Source: Prescottella agglutinans
GTDB lineage: Bacteria; Actinomycetota; Actinomycetes; Mycobacteriales; Mycobacteriaceae
DNA: 64,000 nucleotides
Reading direction: 5' to 3'
Assembly: GCF_004011865.1 (NCBI RefSeq)
Contig: NZ_RKLP01000001.1
Location: forward strand, 186,001-250,000
Position 1 is the stretch's first letter. Each line of letters starts with the position of its first letter. Of the stretch, positions 19,354 to 29,893 are shown one piece after another. Below the pieces are notes generated by a model that saw only the letters and a list, made by a program, of their open reading frames with translations, was not told the origin of the DNA and did not search any database. The position numbers and the translations under genes were made by a program.

Positions 19354-20169
19354 ATGCCTGACACCGAACCTACGATCTCCGAAGAGGCGATCACCGAGGC
19401 CGCGACGCGACTGGCAACCGCAGCCAAGACCGGCGTCGCCTGCGCACCGATCAACGACCTCATCGGCCCCTCCGACATCGGTGTGGCCTACCGCGTTCAG
19501 CAGAAGCTGATCGACTGGCAGATCGCAGACGGCGCCGTCGTCGTCGGCCGCAAGATCGGCGCGACCTCGTTGGCCGTGCAGAACCAGCTCGGCGTCGACC
19601 AGCCCGACTTCGGTGTCCTGTTCGACAACATGGACGTCACCGACCTGCCCGAGGTGCCGACCGAGCGGATGCTCCAGCCCAAGGCCGAGGCCGAGGTGGC
19701 CTTCCGGCTCGGCGCCGATCTCGCCGAGGGCGATCTCGATCTCGACCAGATTCGCGCTGCCGTCACCGGCGCCGTCGCGGCGCTCGAGCTGGTCGACAGC
19801 CGCATCGAGAACTGGAAGATCCTCATCACCGACACCGTCGCGGACAACGCCTCCTCCGGCCTGTACGTGCTCGGCGACAACTGGGTCACGCTCGACGAGT
19901 TCGAGCCCAAGGACGTCGTGATGAAGATGTACGCCGACGACGAGCTCGTCTCCGAGGGCAACGGTGAGGCCTGCCTCGGCGATCCGCTGATCGCGCTGCA
20001 GTGGCTCGCCCGCACCGCCCGCGAGTACGGCCAGCCGCTGCGTGCCGGCCAGGTCGTGCTCTCCGGCGCCCTGGGCCCCATGGTTCCCGCCGCGCCCGGC
20101 GTGACCATCCGCGCAGAGCTGTCCACCCTCGGCTCCGTGACCGCAGTTTTCTCCCGGAAGGAATCGTGA
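19354..20169 (+). CDS. hsaE: 2-hydroxyhexa-2,4-dienoate hydratase
   Basis: Hydrates 2-hydroxy-dienoates released by meta-cleavage of steroid A/B rings to 4-hydroxy-2-oxoacids; 271 aa, cytoplasmic. The fumarylacetoacetate-hydrolase-like fold is indicated by [10 protein letters not shown] (about 58-67), [22 protein letters not shown] and [10 protein letters not shown], the last two carrying the metal-binding acidic residues of the family. The ATG at 19354 follows AAGGA at good spacing; the frame opens further upstream without a site. It overlaps hsaG by 4 nt. Order E-G-F matches the Hsa pathway. A MhpD-type aromatic hydratase is the alternative reading. Confidence 0.88.
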   Translation: MPDTEPTISEEAITEAATRLATAAKTGVACAPINDLIGPSDIGVAYRVQQKLIDWQIADGAVVVGRKIGATSLAVQNQLGVDQPDFGVLFDNMDVTDLPEVPTERMLQPKAEAEVAFRLGADLAEGDLDLDQIRAAVTGAVAALELVDSRIENWKILITDTVADNASSGLYVLGDNWVTLDEFEPKDVVMKMYADDELVSEGNGEACLGDPLIALQWLARTAREYGQPLRAGQVVLSGALGPMVPAAPGVTIRAELSTLGSVTAVFSRKES

Positions 20170-21158
20170 CAATCGTGACGAACAACGCTGATTCGAAGAA
20201 GATTCGGGTCGCCATCATCGGGCCGGGCAACATCGGCACCGACCTGATGATCAAGGTCCTGAACAAGTCCGACGTGCTCGAGATGGGTGCCATGGTCGGC
20301 ATCGATCCCACCTCGGATGGTCTCGCCCGCGCGGAGCGTCTCGGCGTGCCCACCACCTCGGAGGGTGTCGACGGCCTCATCGCGCTGGACGGCTTCGACA
20401 AGATCGACATCGTGCTCGACGCGACGTCGGCGAAGGCGCACATCGCCAACTGCGAGAAGCTCGCCCCGTTCGGCAAGAAGATCATCGACCTCACCCCGGC
20501 CGCGATCGGCCCGTTCGTGGTGCCGCCGGTCAACCTCGAGGAGCACCTCGACGAGGACCTCGACAACCTCAACATGGTGACCTGCGGTGGTCAGGCGACC
20601 ATCCCGATGGTCGCGGCCATCGCGGCTGTCACCCCGGTCCCCTACGCCGAGATCGTCGCCTCGATCTCCTCGAAGTCGGCCGGCCCCGGTACCCGCGCCA
20701 ACATCGACGAGTTCACCGAGACCACCTCGAACGCCATCCAGCAGGTCGGCGGCGCCGGCCGCGGCAAGGCGATCATCATCCTGAACCCGGCCGAGCCGCC
20801 CATGCTCATGCGTGACACGGTCCTCGCGCTGGTCGGCGACGCCGACCAGGAGGCGATCCGCGCCTCGGTCAAGGAGATGACCGACCGCGTCGCCGAGTAC
20901 GTGCCCGGCTACCGCCTCAAGCAGGAGGTGCAGTTCACGCCGATCACGGCGGACGAGCCCGTCCACACCCTGCTGCCCGAGGGCGCCGGCCCGGTCACCA
21001 CCAAGGTCACCGTGTTCCTCGAGGTCGAGGGCGCAGCCGACTACCTGCCCGCGTACGCCGGCAACCTCGACATCATGACCTCGGCCGCCCAGCGCACCGC
21101 CGAGTCCATCGCGCGCCGCCTGATCGCCGCGCGCACCAACACCCCCGCGGAGGTCTGA
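20166..21158 (+). CDS. hsaG: Acetaldehyde/propanal dehydrogenase (acylating)
   Basis: Converts the aldehyde released by the partner aldolase to acyl-CoA using NAD and CoA; 330 aa. [13 protein letters not shown] (about 15-27) binds NAD, and the catalytic Cys140 is in [12 protein letters not shown]. The GTG at 20166 overlaps the hsaE stop (GTGA) and has GGAAGG 5 nt upstream; a second GTG at 20175 is possible. HsaG forms a substrate-channelling complex with HsaF, encoded 2 nt downstream. In steroid breakdown the expected product is propionyl-CoA. Confidence 0.93.
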   Translation: MTIVTNNADSKKIRVAIIGPGNIGTDLMIKVLNKSDVLEMGAMVGIDPTSDGLARAERLGVPTTSEGVDGLIALDGFDKIDIVLDATSAKAHIANCEKLAPFGKKIIDLTPAAIGPFVVPPVNLEEHLDEDLDNLNMVTCGGQATIPMVAAIAAVTPVPYAEIVASISSKSAGPGTRANIDEFTETTSNAIQQVGGAGRGKAIIILNPAEPPMLMRDTVLALVGDADQEAIRASVKEMTDRVAEYVPGYRLKQEVQFTPITADEPVHTLLPEGAGPVTTKVTVFLEVEGAADYLPAYAGNLDIMTSAAQRTAESIARRLIAARTNTPAEV

Positions 21159-21160
21159 GC

Positions 21161-22183
21161 GTGTCCACCAAGATCTACATCCAGGACGTCACCCTGCGCG
21201 ACGGCATGCACGCCGTCCGGCACCGGATGACCCCGGAGAACGTGGCCCGGATCGCGAAGGCGGTCGACGAGGCCGGCGTCGACGCCATCGAGGTCTCGCA
21301 CGGTGACGGCATCGCCGGTGGCTCGCTCAACTACGGCCCGGGCAGCAACACCGACTGGGAGTGGATCGAGGCTGCCGCCGATGTGGTGAAGAACGCCAAG
21401 CTCACCACGCTGCTGCTGCCGGGCATCGGCACCATCGAGGAGCTCGAGCACGCCCACAAGCTGGGCGTGCAGTCCATCCGCATCGCGACCCACTGCACCG
21501 AGGCCGACGTCTCCGCGCAGCACATCGCGAAGGCTCGCGAGCTCGGCATGGACGTCTCCGGCTTCCTCATGATGAGCCACATGGCCCCGCCGGAGCTGCT
21601 CGCCCAGCAGGCCAAGCTCATGGAGTCGTACGGCGCGCACTGCGTGTACGTCACCGACTCGGGCGGACGCCTGACGATGGACGACGTCCGCGCCCGCATC
21701 CGGGCCTACCGTGACGTGCTCGACGCCGACACCCAGATCGGCATCCACGCACACGAGAACCTCTCGCTCTCGGTGGCCAACAGCGTCGTCGCCGTGGAGA
21801 ACGGCGTGTACCGCGTCGACGCCTCCCTCGCGGGCCAGGGCGCCGGCGCCGGCAACTGCCCGATCGAGGCGTTCATCGGTGTCGCGGACCTGTACGGCTG
21901 GGAGCACGGCTGCGACGTGTTCAAGCTGATGGACGCGGCCGACGACATCGTCCGCCCGCTGCAGGATCGCCCGGTTCGCGTCGACCGCGAGACCCTGACC
22001 CTCGGCTACGCCGGCGTGTACTCGAGCTTCCTCCGCCACGCGGAGAAGGCGGCCAAGGACTACGGTCTCGACGCCCGCACCATCCTGCTCGAGGTCGGCA
22101 AGCGCAGCCTCGTCGGCGGCCAGGAGGACATGATCGTCGACATCGCGCTCGACCTGCTGAACAAGGCCGACGCCTCCGCGTGA
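21161..22183 (+). CDS. hsaF: 4-hydroxy-2-oxovalerate/oxohexanoate aldolase
   Basis: Class II pyruvate aldolase that splits 4-hydroxy-2-oxoacids to pyruvate and an aldehyde passed to HsaG; 340 aa. [14 protein letters not shown] (about 8-21) carries the catalytic Arg-Asp and His, and [11 protein letters not shown] the metal-binding His196 and His198. The C-terminal DmpG-like communication domain is present ([20 protein letters not shown]). The GTG start is 2 nt after hsaG. The operon is followed by two large hairpins. Together with hsaE and hsaG this gives pyruvate plus propionyl-CoA from the steroid-ring fragment. Confidence 0.94.
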   Translation: MSTKIYIQDVTLRDGMHAVRHRMTPENVARIAKAVDEAGVDAIEVSHGDGIAGGSLNYGPGSNTDWEWIEAAADVVKNAKLTTLLLPGIGTIEELEHAHKLGVQSIRIATHCTEADVSAQHIAKARELGMDVSGFLMMSHMAPPELLAQQAKLMESYGAHCVYVTDSGGRLTMDDVRARIRAYRDVLDADTQIGIHAHENLSLSVANSVVAVENGVYRVDASLAGQGAGAGNCPIEAFIGVADLYGWEHGCDVFKLMDAADDIVRPLQDRPVRVDRETLTLGYAGVYSSFLRHAEKAAKDYGLDARTILLEVGKRSLVGGQEDMIVDIALDLLNKADASA

Positions 22184-22205
22184 GTCGCTGACAGCCTCAG
22201 CTCCT

Positions 22206-22245
22206 GACGAAGGTCGGACCCGTGCGAACGGGTCCGACCTTCGTC
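22206..22245 (+). terminator. Terminator hairpin after hsaF
   Basis: A perfect 18-bp stem (22206-22223 with 22228-22245) and GCGA loop, 22 nt after the hsaF stop. No T tract follows. First of two stacked hairpins between the convergent hsaF and clpX genes. Confidence 0.85.
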
Positions 22246-22308
22246 GTTCACGGCGACCGTCGGCGCGCCGGGCGACCACCGGCATGCCGGGCACCCGAGG
22301 CACCCGTG

Positions 22309-22358
22309 AACGACACTGCCGCCCGACCTCCTCACGGAGGTCGGGCGGCAGTGTCGTT
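22309..22358. terminator. Bidirectional hairpin between hsaF and clpX
   Basis: A perfect 23-bp stem (22309-22331 with 22336-22358), TCAC loop, 15 nt past the clpX stop. On the plus strand it is followed by TTTCTG. It probably ends clpX transcription and backs up the hsaF terminator. Confidence 0.88.
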
Positions 22359-22372
22359 TCTGCTGGGTGCGG

Positions 22373-23650
22373 CTAGGCCGACTTGTCGCGGCGCTCGCGC
22401 TCCGGCTTGCGCGGCACGATCGTCGGCAGCACGTTGTCGTTGACGGTCTCGGCGGTGACGACCACCTTGGCGACGTCGTCGCGGCTGGGGATGTCGTACA
22501 TCACCGGCAGCAGGACTTCCTCCATGATCGCGCGCAGACCACGCGCTCCGGTGCCCCGGTGGATGGCCTGGTCGGCGATCGCCTCGAGTGCGTCGACGGA
22601 GAACTCGAGTTCCACGCCGTCCATCTCGAACAGTCGGGTGTACTGCTTGACGAGCGCGTTCTTGGGCTCGGACAGGATCTTGACCAGCGAGTCCTTGTCG
22701 AGGTTCGTCACCGACGCCACGACCGGCAGACGGCCGATGAACTCGGGGATCAGGCCGAACTTGATCAGATCCTCGGGCATCACCTCGGCGAAGTGATCCT
22801 GCGTGTCGATCTCCGCCTTGGACCGCACCTCGGCACCGAAACCGATGCCGCGCTTGCCTACTCGGTCCGAGACGATCTTCTCGAGGCCCGCGAACGCACC
22901 GGCGACGATGAACAGCACGTTGGTGGTGTCGATCTGGATGAATTCCTGATGCGGGTGCTTGCGGCCGCCCTGCGGGGGCACACTCGCCTGCGTTCCCTCG
23001 AGGATCTTCAGCAGCGCCTGCTGCACGCCCTCGCCGGAGACGTCGCGGGTGATCGACGGGTTCTCGCTCTTGCGGGCGATCTTGTCGACCTCGTCGATGT
23101 AGATGATGCCCGTCTCGGCGCGCTTGACGTCGTAGTCGGCCGCCTGGATCAGCTTGAGCAGGATGTTCTCGACGTCCTCGCCGACGTATCCGGCCTCGGT
23201 CAGCGCCGTCGCATCCGCGATCGCGAACGGCACGTTCAGCATCTTCGCGAGCGTCTGCGCCAGGTACGTCTTGCCGCAACCGGTGGGGCCCAGCATCAGG
23301 ATGTTGGACTTCGCCAGTTCGACGGTCTCGCCGCGGGCGTCGCGGCCGCGATCGCCGGCCTGGATCCGCTTGTAGTGGTTGTACACGGCCACCGCCAGCG
23401 TCCGCTTCGCTGCGTCCTGGCCGATGACGTAATTCTCGAGGAACTCGCGGATCTCCGCGGGCTTGGGCAACTCGTCGAGCTTGACCTCACTCGACTCGGC
23501 GAGTTCCTCTTCGATGATCTCGTTGCACAGATCGATGCATTCGTCGCAGATGTAGACCCCAGGTCCCGCAATGAGCTTCTTGACCTGCTTCTGGCTCTTA
23601 CCGCAGAACGAGCACTTGAGCAGATCGCCGCCGTCACCGATGCGTGCCAT
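22373..23650 (-). CDS. clpX: ATP-dependent Clp protease ATP-binding subunit ClpX
   Basis: AAA+ unfoldase that feeds substrates to the ClpP1P2 peptidase; 425 aa. An N-terminal zinc-binding domain has Cys13, Cys16, Cys35 and Cys38. Walker A GPTGCGKT is at 121-128 and Walker B YIDE near 184-187. The ClpP-docking IGF loop is visible in KRGIGFG. It is separated from clpP2 by a 293-nt gap (23651-23943) in which I see no gene or clear hairpin; this probably holds a clpX promoter. Order and orientation match mycobacteria. Confidence 0.98.
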   Translation of the reverse strand: MARIGDGGDLLKCSFCGKSQKQVKKLIAGPGVYICDECIDLCNEIIEEELAESSEVKLDELPKPAEIREFLENYVIGQDAAKRTLAVAVYNHYKRIQAGDRGRDARGETVELAKSNILMLGPTGCGKTYLAQTLAKMLNVPFAIADATALTEAGYVGEDVENILLKLIQAADYDVKRAETGIIYIDEVDKIARKSENPSITRDVSGEGVQQALLKILEGTQASVPPQGGRKHPHQEFIQIDTTNVLFIVAGAFAGLEKIVSDRVGKRGIGFGAEVRSKAEIDTQDHFAEVMPEDLIKFGLIPEFIGRLPVVASVTNLDKDSLVKILSEPKNALVKQYTRLFEMDGVELEFSVDALEAIADQAIHRGTGARGLRAIMEEVLLPVMYDIPSRDDVAKVVVTAETVNDNVLPTIVPRKPERERRDKSA

Positions 23651-23943
23651 CTCGTAAGGTCCCTACTTCCTTGTCTACGTGCGAGCATCCCCACCCGACT
23701 CACACGGCCCGCCGGACGGCGGCTCCGCTTCCTCGGCTCAGGATCGAGGGCTCATGGTGTGACCGTACCCGCAGATCGGGAACGAGGTCGACCGAAAGCC
23801 GGTGATTCCCGCACGGCGAACACGATTCCGACACCTGAATCACATCCGCGTGGTCAACGCGGAATGCCCAAGCTTGACCGGCGTACACCCCGGCCCACCG
23901 CAATCCGATCGCTCGGCGTGTCGGTGAGCCGGGACGCCCGACA

Positions 23944-24606
23944 TCACTTCTGGGCGGACAGCTTCCGGTACTCGAGCACGTTGTCGATGATGCCGTACTC
24001 CTTGGCCTCCTCGGCGGTGAGGATCTTGTCGCGATCGGTGTCCTTGCGGATCACGTCGGGATCCTTGCCGGTGTGCTTCGACAGCGTGGTCTCCATGAGA
24101 CGACGCATCCGCTCGATCTCCGCCGCCTGGATCTCGAGGTCGGAGACCTGACCCTGGATGCCGCCGGTGGCCGGCTGGTGGATCAGCACGCGGGCGTTCG
24201 GCAGCGCCAGACGCTTGCCGGGGGTACCGGCCGCGAGCAGCACCGCCGCCGCCGACGCCGCCTGGCCGAGGCACACGGTCGTGATGTCGGCGCGGACGTA
24301 CTGCATCGTGTCGTAGATCGCCATCAACGACGTGAACGAGCCGCCGGGCGAGTTGATGTACATGGTGATGTCGCGGTCCGGATCGAGCGACTCGAGCACC
24401 AGCAGCTGGGCCATGATGTCGTTCGCCGACGCGTCGTCGACCTGCGTGCCGAGGAAGATGATGCGCTCCTCGAACAGCTTGTTGTACGGGTTGGACTCCT
24501 TGACGCCGTAGCTGGAGTGCTCGATGAACGACGGCAGGATGTAACGGGACTGCGCACCGGCCGGAGCCTGTCCGCCGAGCGCGCGGGGATCGAACATGTT
24601 GGTCAT
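23944..24606 (-). CDS. clpP2: ATP-dependent Clp protease proteolytic subunit ClpP2
   Basis: Serine peptidase subunit of the mixed ClpP1P2 tetradecamer; 220 aa. Catalytic Ser118 (GQAASAA), His143 (LIHQPA) and Asp193 (DTDRDK) are all present. The longer N-terminus distinguishes it from the upstream partner ClpP1, which is 48 nt away on the same strand. Actinobacteria need both paralogues for an active protease. The ATG at 24604-24606 lies after GGAGAA-type purines. Confidence 0.97.
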   Translation of the reverse strand: MTNMFDPRALGGQAPAGAQSRYILPSFIEHSSYGVKESNPYNKLFEERIIFLGTQVDDASANDIMAQLLVLESLDPDRDITMYINSPGGSFTSLMAIYDTMQYVRADITTVCLGQAASAAAVLLAAGTPGKRLALPNARVLIHQPATGGIQGQVSDLEIQAAEIERMRRLMETTLSKHTGKDPDVIRKDTDRDKILTAEEAKEYGIIDNVLEYRKLSAQK

Positions 24607-24654
24607 CAGTTCTCCAAGGATGGTCTGAGCGGTAGGGCGGATGCGGGCGCGGGC

Positions 24655-25263
24655 CTAGTTGCCTGCGCCGCCGGCCTGCCGCGCGCGGGTGACGACGTGG
24701 TCGACGAAGCCGTACTCGAGCGCCTCCCGGGCGGTGAACCAACGGTCACGGTCCGAGTCCGCGGTGATCTGCTCGACCGTCTGACCGGTGTGCTCGGCGA
24801 TGAGCTCGGCCATCTCGCGCTTGGTGTGCGCGAACTGCTCGGCCATGATCGCGATGTCCGACGCGGTGCCGCCGATGCCGGCCGACGGCTGGTGCATCAT
24901 GATCCGCGCGTGGGGCAGGGCGTACCGCTTGCCCTTCGTGCCGGCCGAGAGCAGGAACTGCCCCATCGAGGCGGCCAAGCCCATGCCGAAGGTCGCGACG
25001 TCGCACTCCGCGAACTGCATGGTGTCGAAGATGGCCATACCGGCCGTGACCGAACCACCGGGCGAGTTGATGTACAGGTTGATGTCCCGCGTGGGATCCT
25101 CGGCCGACAGCAGCAGGATCTGGGCGCACAGCTTGTTCGCGATGTCGTCGTCCACCTGCGTACCGAGGAAGATGATGCGCTCGCGAAGCAGGCGTTCGAA
25201 CACCGAGTCGCTGAGATTCAGGCCGGAGGTGGCCGAAGTCATGGCGGGATTCTGGTAAGTCAC
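24655..25263 (-). CDS. clpP1: ATP-dependent Clp protease proteolytic subunit ClpP1
   Basis: First peptidase subunit of the ClpP1P2 pair; 202 aa from the GTG at 25263. The triad is Ser99 (GLAASMG), His124 (MMHQPS) and Asp173 (DSDRDR). An internal ATG at 25242 would remove 7 residues but lacks a ribosome-binding site, whereas AGG-rich sequence precedes the GTG. It lies downstream of the tig terminator, so a clpP1P2 promoter is expected in the 46 nt or so between hairpin and GTG. I did not find a convincing ClgR site there. Confidence 0.96.
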   Translation of the reverse strand: MTYQNPAMTSATSGLNLSDSVFERLLRERIIFLGTQVDDDIANKLCAQILLLSAEDPTRDINLYINSPGGSVTAGMAIFDTMQFAECDVATFGMGLAASMGQFLLSAGTKGKRYALPHARIMMHQPSAGIGGTASDIAIMAEQFAHTKREMAELIAEHTGQTVEQITADSDRDRWFTAREALEYGFVDHVVTRARQAGGAGN

Positions 25264-25309
25264 GGTACCTGCCTTCTGATAAGTCGTTGGTTCCTGACAC
25301 AGACACTAA

Positions 25310-25351
25310 CGAAGTAGGGCGGCACCGGAGTCCCGGTGCCGCCCTACTTCG
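25310..25351 (-). terminator. Terminator of tig
   Basis: A perfect 19-bp stem (25310-25328 with 25333-25351, AGTC loop), 43 nt after the tig stop and 47 nt before clpP1. It separates the chaperone gene from the clpP operon. Confidence 0.88.
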
Positions 25352-25393
25352 CTGAAAGCGGAAAACCTGCTCGCCGTCCGGCGGGCAGAAGAA

Positions 25394-26764
25394 CTACTTC
25401 TGCTCGTCGCCCTCGGCGTCGGCCGCCTCGTCGGAGGCCGGCTCGGCGGTTCCGAACATCTCGGCGGTGTCGATCGTCTCGCCGGCGGTGTCGGTGACGG
25501 TGGCGGCGTCGACGACACCCGCGAGGGCCTTGCCGCGACGCACGTCCGCGAAGACCGCGCCGAGCTGGTTGGCCTGCTGGATCTGCTGGATGAACTGCTC
25601 CGGCGCCATGCCGTAGCGCTGCGCCTGGAACAGGATGCGCTCGGTGAGCTCGTCCTGGCCGACGGTGGTGCCCGCGGCGTCGGCGATCGCGTCGAGCAGC
25701 AGCTGGGTCTTCACCGAGCGCTCGGCGGCCTCCTTGGCGTCCGCGTCGAACTGCTCGCGCGTGGTGCCCTGGGCCTCGAGGAGCTCGTTCAGCTTCTCCT
25801 CGTCGTGGTCCAGGCCGTGAACGGCGTCGTGCAGGGCCGCGTCGACCTCGGCCTGGACGACAGCCTCGGGCAGCGGAACCTCGACGGTCTCGAGCAGGGT
25901 CTCCAGAACCTTGTCGCGGATCTGGCCGGCCTGCTCGACCTTGCGGACGCGTCCGACGCGCTCGCGCAGGTCGGCCTCCAGCTCGGCGAGGGTGTCGAAC
26001 TCGCTTGCCATCTGGGCGAACTCGTCGTCGGCCTCGGGCAGCTCGCGCTCCTTGACCGTGTTGACGGCGACGGTGATGACGGCGTCCTTGCCGACGTGCT
26101 CACCGGCGACCAGCTTGGAGGTGAACTCCTTCGACTCGCCGGCAGCGACGCCGACGACGGCCTCGTCCAGGCCCTCGATCAGCTGGCCCGAGCCGACCTC
26201 GTGGGACAGACCGGACGCGGTGGCCTCCGGAACGGCCTCACCGTCGACGGTGGCGGACAGGTCGATGGAGATGAAGTCGCCGTCCTGCACGGCACGCTCG
26301 ACACCCTTGAGGGTGCCGAAACGCTGACGGAGCGACAGCAGCTGCTCGGCGACGGCCTCGTCGGTGACCTCGATCGGGTCGACCTCGACGGCGATGGTGG
26401 CGAAGTCGGGGAGGGTGATCTCGGGGCGGACGTCGACCTCGGCGGTGAAGACGAGCTCCTGGCCGTCCTCGAGCTTGGTGATGTCGATCTCCGGCTGGCC
26501 GATGACCTTCACGTCCGAGGCCGAGACGGCCTCCGAGTAGCGGGACGGCAGGGCGTCGTTGACGACCTGCTCGAGCACGGCGCCGCGGCCGACGCGAGCC
26601 TCGAGCAGCTTGGCCGGCGCCTTGCCCGGGCGGAAGCCGGGGAGACGGATCTGCTGCGCGAGCGCCTTGTAGGCCTTGTCGAAATCAGGCTTGAGCTCCT
26701 CGAAGGGCACCTCAACGTTGATACGGACTCGCGTCGGGCTGAGCTGCTCGACGGTGCTCTTCAC
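25394..26764 (-). CDS. tig: Trigger factor
   Basis: Ribosome-associated chaperone and peptidyl-prolyl isomerase; 456 aa. The ribosome-docking signature GFRPGKAP is at 43-50. The FKBP-like PPIase domain is around 155-240 ([35 protein letters not shown]), and the C-terminal helical arm is followed by an acidic tail ([12 protein letters not shown]). The ATG at 26762-26764 is preceded by GAAGGAGCC. It ends in a strong terminator before clpP1. tRNA-Pro lies 90 nt upstream on the same strand. Confidence 0.97.
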   Translation of the reverse strand: MKSTVEQLSPTRVRINVEVPFEELKPDFDKAYKALAQQIRLPGFRPGKAPAKLLEARVGRGAVLEQVVNDALPSRYSEAVSASDVKVIGQPEIDITKLEDGQELVFTAEVDVRPEITLPDFATIAVEVDPIEVTDEAVAEQLLSLRQRFGTLKGVERAVQDGDFISIDLSATVDGEAVPEATASGLSHEVGSGQLIEGLDEAVVGVAAGESKEFTSKLVAGEHVGKDAVITVAVNTVKERELPEADDEFAQMASEFDTLAELEADLRERVGRVRKVEQAGQIRDKVLETLLETVEVPLPEAVVQAEVDAALHDAVHGLDHDEEKLNELLEAQGTTREQFDADAKEAAERSVKTQLLLDAIADAAGTTVGQDELTERILFQAQRYGMAPEQFIQQIQQANQLGAVFADVRRGKALAGVVDAATVTDTAGETIDTAEMFGTAEPASDEAADAEGDEQK

Positions 26765-26853
26765 GGATCTGGCTCCTTCGTAGTGGTGATGCTCTTAGTT
26801 CGTTATGTCGTTGCTCGCGCGCCAGCGCTGCATACGCAGCCCCGTCGCGCGAT

Positions 26854-26930
<77 letters not shown>

Positions 26931-27013
26931 TCCGAAGAGGACCTCGCGAACCTCGCGAGGACCCGAGGCAGAATCCTACGGCCCCCCGATTATGAAATCC
27001 AAAGCGAGGTCGG

Positions 27014-27019
27014 TACAGT
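27014..27019 (+). promoter_or_regulatory. Candidate -10 of the tRNA-Gly promoter
   Basis: TACAGT about 50 nt upstream of tRNA-Gly, with a weak TTATGA -35-like element 18 nt before it in a locally AT-richer stretch. Low-certainty inference. Confidence 0.35.
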
Positions 27020-27068
27020 CTCATCTCGCACACGGCATCGCTGGCGATCCCACAAATGTCGTATGCAC

Positions 27069-27139
27069 GGGGATGTAGCTCAATGGTAGAGCCTCAGTCT
27101 TCCAAACTGATTACGCGGGTTCGATTCCCGTCATCCCCT
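27069..27139 (+). tRNA. tRNA-Gly (anticodon TCC)
   Basis: 71 nt. The acceptor stem GGGGATG pairs with CATCCCC, the anticodon loop reads CTTCCAA, and the T-arm is GGTTCGATTCC. CCA is not encoded. It is the only plus-strand RNA gene here and is followed by a terminator hairpin. Confidence 0.97.
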
Positions 27140-27149
27140 CTCAGAGGGA

Positions 27150-27191
27150 AAACCCCGGACCATCTGCGGAAACGCGGAAGGCCCGGGGTTT
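27150..27191 (+). terminator. Terminator after tRNA-Gly
   Basis: AAACCCCGG (27150-27158) pairs with CCGGGGTTT (27183-27191) and is followed by TCGTCGTTTT. It lies 10 nt after the tRNA. The remaining gap up to 27488 shows no further gene; it must hold the promoter of the monooxygenase gene. Confidence 0.75.
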
Positions 27192-27488
27192 CGTCGTTTT
27201 CCGGGCCCCTTTCCCGTATCGAACGCCGCCGCACGCACCCCGCCGGTCCGGGCGGCCTCGGCGCACCCGCCGGCGGCGGGCACCCCCTCACCACCGGCGA
27301 CGCCTCCACCCCGAACCCGGCCACCTTCGTGACATGTCTCACAGTCCGGCGCGGCCGTTCGCCCGCGGTCGGGCGCGCCCCTTTCGGGCCGCTCGACGCA
27401 TCCGTCGACTCTTCCCAACCGGCGGTGGAACCTGTTACAAGTCTTCTACGGATTTCACAGGATTCCACTGCTCACGAAGGAGTGCCGG

Positions 27489-28622
27489 ATGCACACCCCC
27501 CTCTGCGACGAACTCGGTATCGAGTTCCCGATCTTCGCGTTCACCCATTGCCGCGATGTCGTGGTCGCCGTCAGCAAGGCCGGCGGATTCGGCGTGCTCG
27601 GCGCCGTGGGCTTCACCCCCGAAGAGCTGGAGATCGAGCTCAAGTGGATCGACGAGCACATCGGCGACCACCCGTACGGCGTCGACATCGTGATTCCGAA
27701 CAAGTACGAGGGCATGGACTCGAACCTGTCGGGCGACGAACTCAAGACGATGCTGCAGTCGATGGTGCCGCAGGAGACGCTGAACTTCGCGCGCGGCATC
27801 CTCACCGACCACGGCGTCCCGGTTCCCGAGGATCCCAACGAGAACGCGTTGCAGCTGCTGGGCTGGACCGAGGCCACCGCCACCCCGCAGGTCGAGGTGG
27901 CGCTCCAGCACCCCAAGGTCACGCTGATCGCCAACGCCCTCGGCACGCCGCCGGCGGACATGATCGCGCACATCCACGCGGCCGGACGCAAGGTCGCGGC
28001 ACTGTGCGGCTCGCCCTACCAGGCCCGCAAGCACGCGGACGCCGGTGTCGACATCATCATCGCGCAGGGCGGCGAGGGCGGCGGCCACTGCGGCGAGGTC
28101 GGCTCGATCGTGCTGTGGCCGCAGGTCGTCAAGGAGGTCGCGCCGGTCCCGGTGCTGGCCGCCGGCGGCATCGGCAGCGGCCAGCAGATCGCCGCGGCAC
28201 TGGCACTGGGCGCCCAGGGCGCGTGGTCGGGCTCGCAGTGGCTGATGGTCGAGGAGGCCGAGAACACCGCCGTCCAGCAGGCCGCCTACGCCAACGCGAC
28301 GAGCCGCGACACCGTCCGCAGCCGCTCGTTCACCGGCAAGCCCTGCCGGATGCTGCGCAACGACTGGACCGAGGCATGGGAGAAGGAGGGCAACCCGGAG
28401 CCGCTCGGCATGCCGCTGCAGTACATGGTGTCCGGGATGGCCGTCGCCGCCACCCACAAGTACCCGGACGAGACCGTCGACGTCGCGTTCAACCCGGTGG
28501 GCCAGGTCGTGGGCCAGTTCACCAAGGTGGAGAAGACCTCGGCGGTCATCGAGCGGTGGGTGCAGGAGTACCTGGAGGCGACGGGCACCCTCGAGCAGCT
28601 GAACGCCGCCGCCGACGCCTGA
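27489..28622 (+). CDS. Nitronate monooxygenase-like flavoprotein
   Basis: A 377-aa FMN-binding TIM-barrel protein of the 2-nitropropane dioxygenase/NMO family. Visible signatures are KAGGFGVLGAVGF near the N-terminus, IIAQGGEGGGHCGEVGSIVL (about 188-207) for substrate and phosphate binding, and PVLAAGGIGSGQQIAAALAL (FMN phosphate loop). The ATG at 27489 follows AAGGAG. Family members oxidise nitronates, but some actinobacterial relatives act as reductases in steroid C/D-ring breakdown (IpdC type), so the substrate is open. It is convergent with dinB. Confidence 0.82.
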   Translation: MHTPLCDELGIEFPIFAFTHCRDVVVAVSKAGGFGVLGAVGFTPEELEIELKWIDEHIGDHPYGVDIVIPNKYEGMDSNLSGDELKTMLQSMVPQETLNFARGILTDHGVPVPEDPNENALQLLGWTEATATPQVEVALQHPKVTLIANALGTPPADMIAHIHAAGRKVAALCGSPYQARKHADAGVDIIIAQGGEGGGHCGEVGSIVLWPQVVKEVAPVPVLAAGGIGSGQQIAAALALGAQGAWSGSQWLMVEEAENTAVQQAAYANATSRDTVRSRSFTGKPCRMLRNDWTEAWEKEGNPEPLGMPLQYMVSGMAVAATHKYPDETVDVAFNPVGQVVGQFTKVEKTSAVIERWVQEYLEATGTLEQLNAAADA

Positions 28623-28640
28623 CCGTCGCCCGACCCGCGA

Positions 28641-29858
28641 TCACTCGTCGGGCAGGATCGGGACGCTCTCGCCGCGATCGCGGCCGAGCAGCGCGGCGCG
28701 GGTGACCGCGACCGACCCGAACTTCGCCCGGACCGCGTCGAGCGCACCGTCGAGCCGGACGCCGTCGGACTCCGTGACCGGGGTCCCGGTGTCCGGCTCG
28801 AACGGCAGAGCCAGCTGCTCGGCGCCCTCGCGGTCGAGATTCGACAGCGCGACGCCCACCAGCGTCAGGCCCCGCTCGGCGATGAGCGGCCGCGCGTGTT
28901 CGAGCAGCGACCGTACCGCGGCCAGGATGGTCTCGGTGCGCGCCGACGCCTCGACGAGCGTCGTCGAGCGGGTGGCTCGGCCGTAATCGGCGAACCGCAT
29001 CCGCAGCACCACCGTGCGGCACACCCAGCCCGCTCCCCGCAGCCGCCGTGCCACCCGGTCCACCAGCGCGGCGGCCGTCGTCTCGATCTCCTCGAAGCTT
29101 CGCCGCCGACCGCCGAGCGCGTGCTGCGCACCCATCGACCCGCGCCGGCGCCCGGTCTGCACCCGCCTCGGGTCGCGGGCCCAGGCGAGCGCGTGCAGGT
29201 GCCGTCCCGCCGCGGATCCGACGACCATGGACAGTTCCCGCTCGGAGAGGCTCGCCAGCTGCCCGACGGTCCGGACGTCGTGGTCGCGCAGCTTGCGGGA
29301 GGTGACGGCGCCGACGCCCCACAGCCGCTCGACCGGCAGCGGGTGCAGGAAGTCGAGTTCACGATCCGGCGGCACCAGCAGCAACCCGTCGGGCTTCCCC
29401 ACCGCGCTCGCGACCTTGGCCAGGAACTTCGTCCGGGCGACACCCACGGTGATCGGCAGCCCGACCTCCTCGCGCACGTCCCGCCGAAGCCGCTCCGCGA
29501 TCCGCACCGGGCCGCCCGCGATGCGACGCAGCCCACCGACATCGAGAAATGCCTCGTCGATGGAGATGCCCTCGACCAGCGGCGTCGTGCGCCGGAAGAC
29601 GTCGAAGACCGCGCGGCTGGCCTCCGCGTAGGCCGACATCCGCGGTCGCACGACGATCGCGTGCGGGCACAGTCGCATGGCCTGGGCGCCGCTGCTGGCC
29701 GTCCGGACCCCGAACGCCTTGGCCTCGTAGCTCGCCGCGAGGACGACTCCCCCACCGACGATCACCGGTCGCCCCCGCAGGCTCGGGTCGTCGCGCTGCT
29801 CGACCGAGGCGTAGAACGCGTCCAGGTCGGCATGCAGGATCGTCGCCTCGGCGCGCAC
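28641..29858 (-). CDS. dinB: DNA polymerase IV (DinB, Y-family)
   Basis: Error-prone translesion polymerase; 405 aa. ILHADLDAFYASVEQ (about 7-21) and SIDEAFLDV (about 97-105) hold the catalytic acidic residues, and two HhH-like segments follow (PVERLWGVGAVTSRKL). The C-terminal QLALPFEPD resembles a beta-clamp-binding motif. The GTG at 29856-29858 is chosen because GAGGA lies 4-5 nt upstream. The first ATG of the frame (29900) falls inside a perfect LexA box and is unlikely to be translated. The gene is therefore probably SOS-regulated. Confidence 0.9.
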   Translation of the reverse strand: MRAEATILHADLDAFYASVEQRDDPSLRGRPVIVGGGVVLAASYEAKAFGVRTASSGAQAMRLCPHAIVVRPRMSAYAEASRAVFDVFRRTTPLVEGISIDEAFLDVGGLRRIAGGPVRIAERLRRDVREEVGLPITVGVARTKFLAKVASAVGKPDGLLLVPPDRELDFLHPLPVERLWGVGAVTSRKLRDHDVRTVGQLASLSERELSMVVGSAAGRHLHALAWARDPRRVQTGRRRGSMGAQHALGGRRRSFEEIETTAAALVDRVARRLRGAGWVCRTVVLRMRFADYGRATRSTTLVEASARTETILAAVRSLLEHARPLIAERGLTLVGVALSNLDREGAEQLALPFEPDTGTPVTESDGVRLDGALDAVRAKFGSVAVTRAALLGRDRGESVPILPDE

Positions 29859-29893
29859 CGGGTCCTCGCGCGGCACATCACAACCATCGGACA

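Noticed and set aside
27489-28622. Assignment of the nitronate monooxygenase-like gene as ipdC
   Set aside because: The family fits, but no ipdAB or other C/D-ring genes are adjacent, so the specific function is not supported.
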